64,000 nt of DNA from CBDANW01 sp965197825 (GTDB lineage Bacteria > Acidobacteriota > Vicinamibacteria > Marinacidobacterales > DATDRI01), in the NCBI GenBank assembly GCA_965197825.1, contig CBDANW010000002.1:2352527-2416526 (forward strand). The letters run 5' to 3'. Made by a program: the position numbers and the translations under genes. Under the pieces are notes generated by a model. The model did not search any database and was not told where the DNA came from. It saw only the letters and a program-made list of their open reading frames with translations. This document shows positions 60,991-64,000 of this stretch, piece by piece. Positions within the stretch are counted from its first letter, which is position 1. Each line of letters opens with the position of its first letter.

Positions 60991-62154
60991 ATGGATCGAC
61001 CGGAGGCCCCGCAAAGAACCCTCATGGGGCCTGGACCGCTGGATCTGCACCCCCGGGTCTACCGGGCGCTGCTCACCCCCGTCATTGGCCACCTGGATCC
61101 CGCCTACATGAAGACGCTGGACGCGATCCGGGAGAGGCTCCGCACCGTTTTCGATACCAAGAACGCCCTGACCCAGGCGACGCCGGGCACCGGTACGTCG
61201 GGTATGGAGTTCTGCGTAGCCAATCTCCTCGGGCCAGGGGATCGAGCGCTGGTCTGCGTGCAGGGTTACTTCGGAGACCGCATCCGTCAGATGGCGGAAC
61301 GCCAGGAGGCGGACATCACGCTCATCGAGAGCGAGTGGGGACGACCCACGGATCCGGAGCGCGTCGAAGAGGCCTTGAAGGCGGGATCCTTCAAGGTCAT
61401 GACGCTCGTTCACGCCGAGACTTCGACCGGCGTGCTGCAGCCGATGGACGAGATGGTGAAATTGGCCAAGGAGCACGGCGTGATGATTCTCCTCGACACG
61501 GTGACCTCGCTGGGCGGCGTCGAGGTGAAGGTCGACGCTTGGGGTGTCGACGCCGCTTATAGCTGCTCCCAGAAATGCATCGGCAGCCCCCCCGGCCTGG
61601 CCCCGGTCACGCTGAGCCCGCGGGCGGTGGAATCGATCACGAAGCGCAAGCACCCGGTCCGGAGCTGGTACCTGGACGCTCTACTCTTGGACACGTACTG
61701 GACCGGCAAGGGCTATCACCATACGAGCTCCAGCACGCTCAACTACGCGTTTCTCGAGGCTTTGTTGCTTGTCGAAGAGGAGGGTCTCCCCAATCGGCTG
61801 CGGAGACATCTCCTTAACCATCACGCCCTCGTCGCGGGCGTCGAAGCGATGGGGCTTCAGATGTTAGTGGCCCCCCAGCACCGGCTTCCCTCGTTGAACA
61901 CGATTCGGATCCCGGACGGCGTCGACGATGCCAATCTCCGCGGTTATCTCCTAGAGACCTTCAACCTCGAGATCGGTGGTGGGCTCGGCGCGCTCAAGGG
62001 CAAGGTGTGGCGCGTCGGACTGATGGGCTACAACTCTTCGGCAGAGAAGATATTGTTCGTCCTCTCCTGCCTGTCGAGTGGCCTCGCGGCGCAGAACGTC
62101 AAGGTGGACCTGCCCGCGGGGCTGGCGGCCGCGATGGCGAAGCTCGAAGCCTGA
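60991..62154 (+). CDS. Class V aminotransferase, serine/alanine-glyoxylate type
   Basis: 387 residues from ATG 60991 behind AAGGAG. PLP fold type I, class V: MGPGPLDLHPRVYRALLTPV, IGHLDPAYM, GTGTSGMEFCVANLLGPGD, VMTLVHAETSTGVLQPMDEM, VDAAYSCSQKCIGSPPGLAP with the PLP lysine, and TSSSTLNYAFLEALLL. These match the alanine/serine-glyoxylate aminotransferase (AGXT/Sga) group; phosphonate and purine-linked relatives have similar motifs. It would move an amino group to glyoxylate, giving glycine. Follows the GWxTD gene by 64 bp. Intact. Confidence 0.88.
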   Translation: MDRPEAPQRTLMGPGPLDLHPRVYRALLTPVIGHLDPAYMKTLDAIRERLRTVFDTKNALTQATPGTGTSGMEFCVANLLGPGDRALVCVQGYFGDRIRQMAERQEADITLIESEWGRPTDPERVEEALKAGSFKVMTLVHAETSTGVLQPMDEMVKLAKEHGVMILLDTVTSLGGVEVKVDAWGVDAAYSCSQKCIGSPPGLAPVTLSPRAVESITKRKHPVRSWYLDALLLDTYWTGKGYHHTSSSTLNYAFLEALLLVEEEGLPNRLRRHLLNHHALVAGVEAMGLQMLVAPQHRLPSLNTIRIPDGVDDANLRGYLLETFNLEIGGGLGALKGKVWRVGLMGYNSSAEKILFVLSCLSSGLAAQNVKVDLPAGLAAAMAKLEA

Positions 62155-62173
62155 GATTTCCTTCGCCCAGTTT

Positions 62174-64000
62174 TCAGGCGGGTGACGGCTCCGCGCCGCG
62201 CTCTTCTTTCGCCGCGGCGCTCTTCGGCTGCCGTAGAGAGTATTCCTCGACCGATGTGTAGAGCGTCGGAATGAGAACCAAAGTGATCAGCGTCGAAGTC
62301 AGTAGACCGCCGATCACGACCCGCTCCATGGGCGCCTGAACCTCACCGCCTTCTCCGAGCCCGAGCGCCATGGGGACCATAGCTAGAACGGTGGTGAGCG
62401 TGGTCATGAGAATCGGACGCAAGCGCCTCTGACCTGCCAATGCCACCGCTTCGCGTAGCGGCAGGCCGTCTCGTCGCCGCAGCAGGTTGATGTAGTCCAC
62501 GAGAACGATGGCGTTGTTGACCACTATGCCCGCCAGCATGATGGTTCCGATGAAGGCCTGGATATTGAAGGTCGTGTTCGTCAGGAAGAGCATGAGAACG
62601 ATGCCGATACCGGCCGGCGGTACAGAAAACAGGATGACGAGCGGATCCTTGAGCGACTCGAACTGCGCCGCCATCACCATGTAGACGAGAAGGACGGCCA
62701 GGACGAAACAAAGCAGCAGGGCGCGGAATGCCTTTTGCTGTTCCTCGTACTCACCTCCGTAGAGAATCGCGAAATCGGAGGGGACGGAGATCTCTCTGAG
62801 TCCGATATCGATATCCGCCATTACGTTCGCGAGGTCGCGGCCCTCGATGTTGGCGTTCACCGAGATCATGCGCTCCTGGTCCTGTCGCTGGATGCTCACT
62901 GGTCCCTCGCTGCGTTCCATGCGGACCAGGCTCGCGATGGGAACGGTTTGCCCGACCGGGGTGTACATCGGAACTTGTTCCACGGATTCGAGTTGCCGTC
63001 GGTCTTGTTCTTGGAGGCGAACGAGAATGTTGTACTCCCGCCCTCCGTCGCGGAACATCGAGGCGACCCGTCCACCTACGGTCGTCCGCAGCGTGTTGGC
63101 GAGATCGGAGACGTTGAGTCCCATGGAGGAGGCCTTGTCGCGGTCGGTGTAAATCCGCATCTCGGGCATCCCCTCGCGGCGGCTGATCTGGGCGTCGGAT
63201 ACACCAGGGACGTTCTCCACGACGTTTTCCACTTGCTGGGCGAGATCGCTGGCCACTGTCATGTCGTGACCTCGGATGTCGATGCCCACGCGGTCGCTAT
63301 TGCTTCGGCCGAAGCGCAAGACAAAGAGTCCGCCGCCGGGTCGAATGAAGACTCGCATCCCCGGGCGACCCATGAGCTTGGGTCGGAGCGCGGCAGCGAC
63401 CTGCTGGCTGGAACGGCGTCTCTGGTTCTTGTCGACGAGCTGCACGCGTATGTCGGCGCGGTGGGTCAGAGATTGGTGCCAACCTCCTCCTCCCACTCTC
63501 GGTGAGGATGTGGCTGGTCTCCGGCACCTCGCTCTCGATCATCGCCTCCATCTCTCTGGCGACGGCGTCGGTGACCTCCATGCGCGTACCCGACGGGAGC
63601 TCGACCCCGATGCGCACTTCTCCTTCGTCGGACTCGGGCATCAACTCCGCGCCGACGAGAGGAGCGAGCAGCAGGGAGCCGAGCAGCAGTCCGCCCACGC
63701 TCCAGGCCACGGTGCGCCGGTGGACGAGGGCCCAATCGATCAAGCGCTCGTATTCCTCATCGAGCATCGAAAGGATCTTGCCGCTCTTGTCGACGACCCG
63801 CTCAACGGCAGGGGTGGCGGAGTGCGAAAGGCTCCTTCAGGCTCAAATACTTGGAGCAGAGGACGGGGATGATGGTGAGTGCAACCACGAGCGAGCACAA
63901 AAGGGCAAAGCGATCACGTAAGAGAACTGTTGGAACATGATGCCCGCCATGCCGGAGAGAAAGACCAGCGGCACGAACACGGCCAGCGTGGTGAGCGTCG
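62174..64000 (-). pseudogene. RND efflux pump permease, several frameshifts, 5' end outside window
   Basis: Read on the minus strand from the window edge: TLTTLAVFVPLVFLSGMAGI, a shift near 63905, LVVALTIIPVLCSKYLSLKE, a shift near 63830, SATPAVERVVDKSGKILSML then WALVHRRTVAWSVGGLLLGS (helix 7) and ELMPESDEGEVRIGVELPSG. A further shift near 63490 leads into the long frame 63496-62174 (VPMYTPVGQTVPIASLVRME, helix-10 block LAGIVVNNAIVLVDYINLLR, ending near EYSLRQPK). The last part is complete. Like the pumps at 6.8 and 11.4 kb it has Asn at the AcrB Lys940 position. Three or more single-base shifts in one gene point to decay or a poorly resolved assembly end. Confidence 0.8.

Noticed and set aside
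1..64000. tRNA or rRNA genes and CRISPR arrays
   Set aside because: Looked for TpsiC-arm-like GGTTCGAATCC patterns, conserved rRNA blocks and regularly spaced direct repeats; none found.

Overview
The window is GC-rich bacterial DNA, most likely from an Acidobacteriota lineage (inference). The pointers are two GWxTD-domain proteins, TonB receptors with an N-terminal CarboxypepD_reg plug extension, LVIVD-type repeat proteins, a DUF5916 remnant, a multihaem cytochrome and long RND-efflux operons. There are no rRNA or tRNA genes and no CRISPR array that I can see.

Layout. Positions 1-307 are the end of an IS256-family element that has cut off the 5' end of an ECF sigma gene; its anti-sigma-like and PDZ partners follow (to 2.06 kb). 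An MscS channel (minus) faces a decaying acyl-CoA cluster: CoA-transferase A with two compensating indels, an intact CoA-transferase B and a deleted MaoC hydratase (3.35-5.2 kb). From 5.4 to 15.7 kb runs a tight, largely intact operon: ECF sigma, zinc-finger anti-sigma, LTXXQ-like periplasmic protein, RND pump, lipoprotein adaptor, second RND pump and a lipoprotein. This looks like a self-regulated envelope-stress/efflux unit. From 15.8 to 29.8 kb lie housekeeping and accessory genes: UPF0158, a metallophosphatase with an amber codon, QueG lacking an iron-sulfur cluster, Nudix, Kbl, a histidine kinase/response regulator pair with a broken second regulator, an MBL-fold protein, CstA and a GWxTD protein. 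A TonB receptor with a clear terminator follows (30.0-33.0 kb).

From 33.4 kb the window becomes an accessory region full of mobile elements and gene remains: an IS256-family element, IS607 and IS91-like relics, an octahaem cytochrome c, an orphan structured RNA resembling transposon omega RNA, and broken DUF5916, quinoprotein, porin and ZnuA genes. Then come a complete IS256 element (1400 bp, 8-bp duplication) in the leader of a frameshifted TonB receptor, a 72-bp MITE split by an IS1595-family element carrying a methyltransferase cassette, an IS630 element sitting exactly in a stop codon, and two broken LVIVD paralogues separated by IS66. The right end carries an intact GWxTD-TPR gene, an aminotransferase and a broken RND pump.

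Three points stand out. (1) The IS1595 element carries four genes with 4-bp overlaps (transposase, DNA methyltransferase, unknown 205 aa, unknown 56 aa), a possible mobile modification or restriction cassette. (2) A family of ~44-bp repeats with GGCGTC/GACGCC ends occurs at least four times. (3) The combination of many insertion sequences and many pseudogenes, some with internal deletions that cannot be single-base errors, suggests a genome in active decay, although part of the single-base frameshifts could be assembly error.
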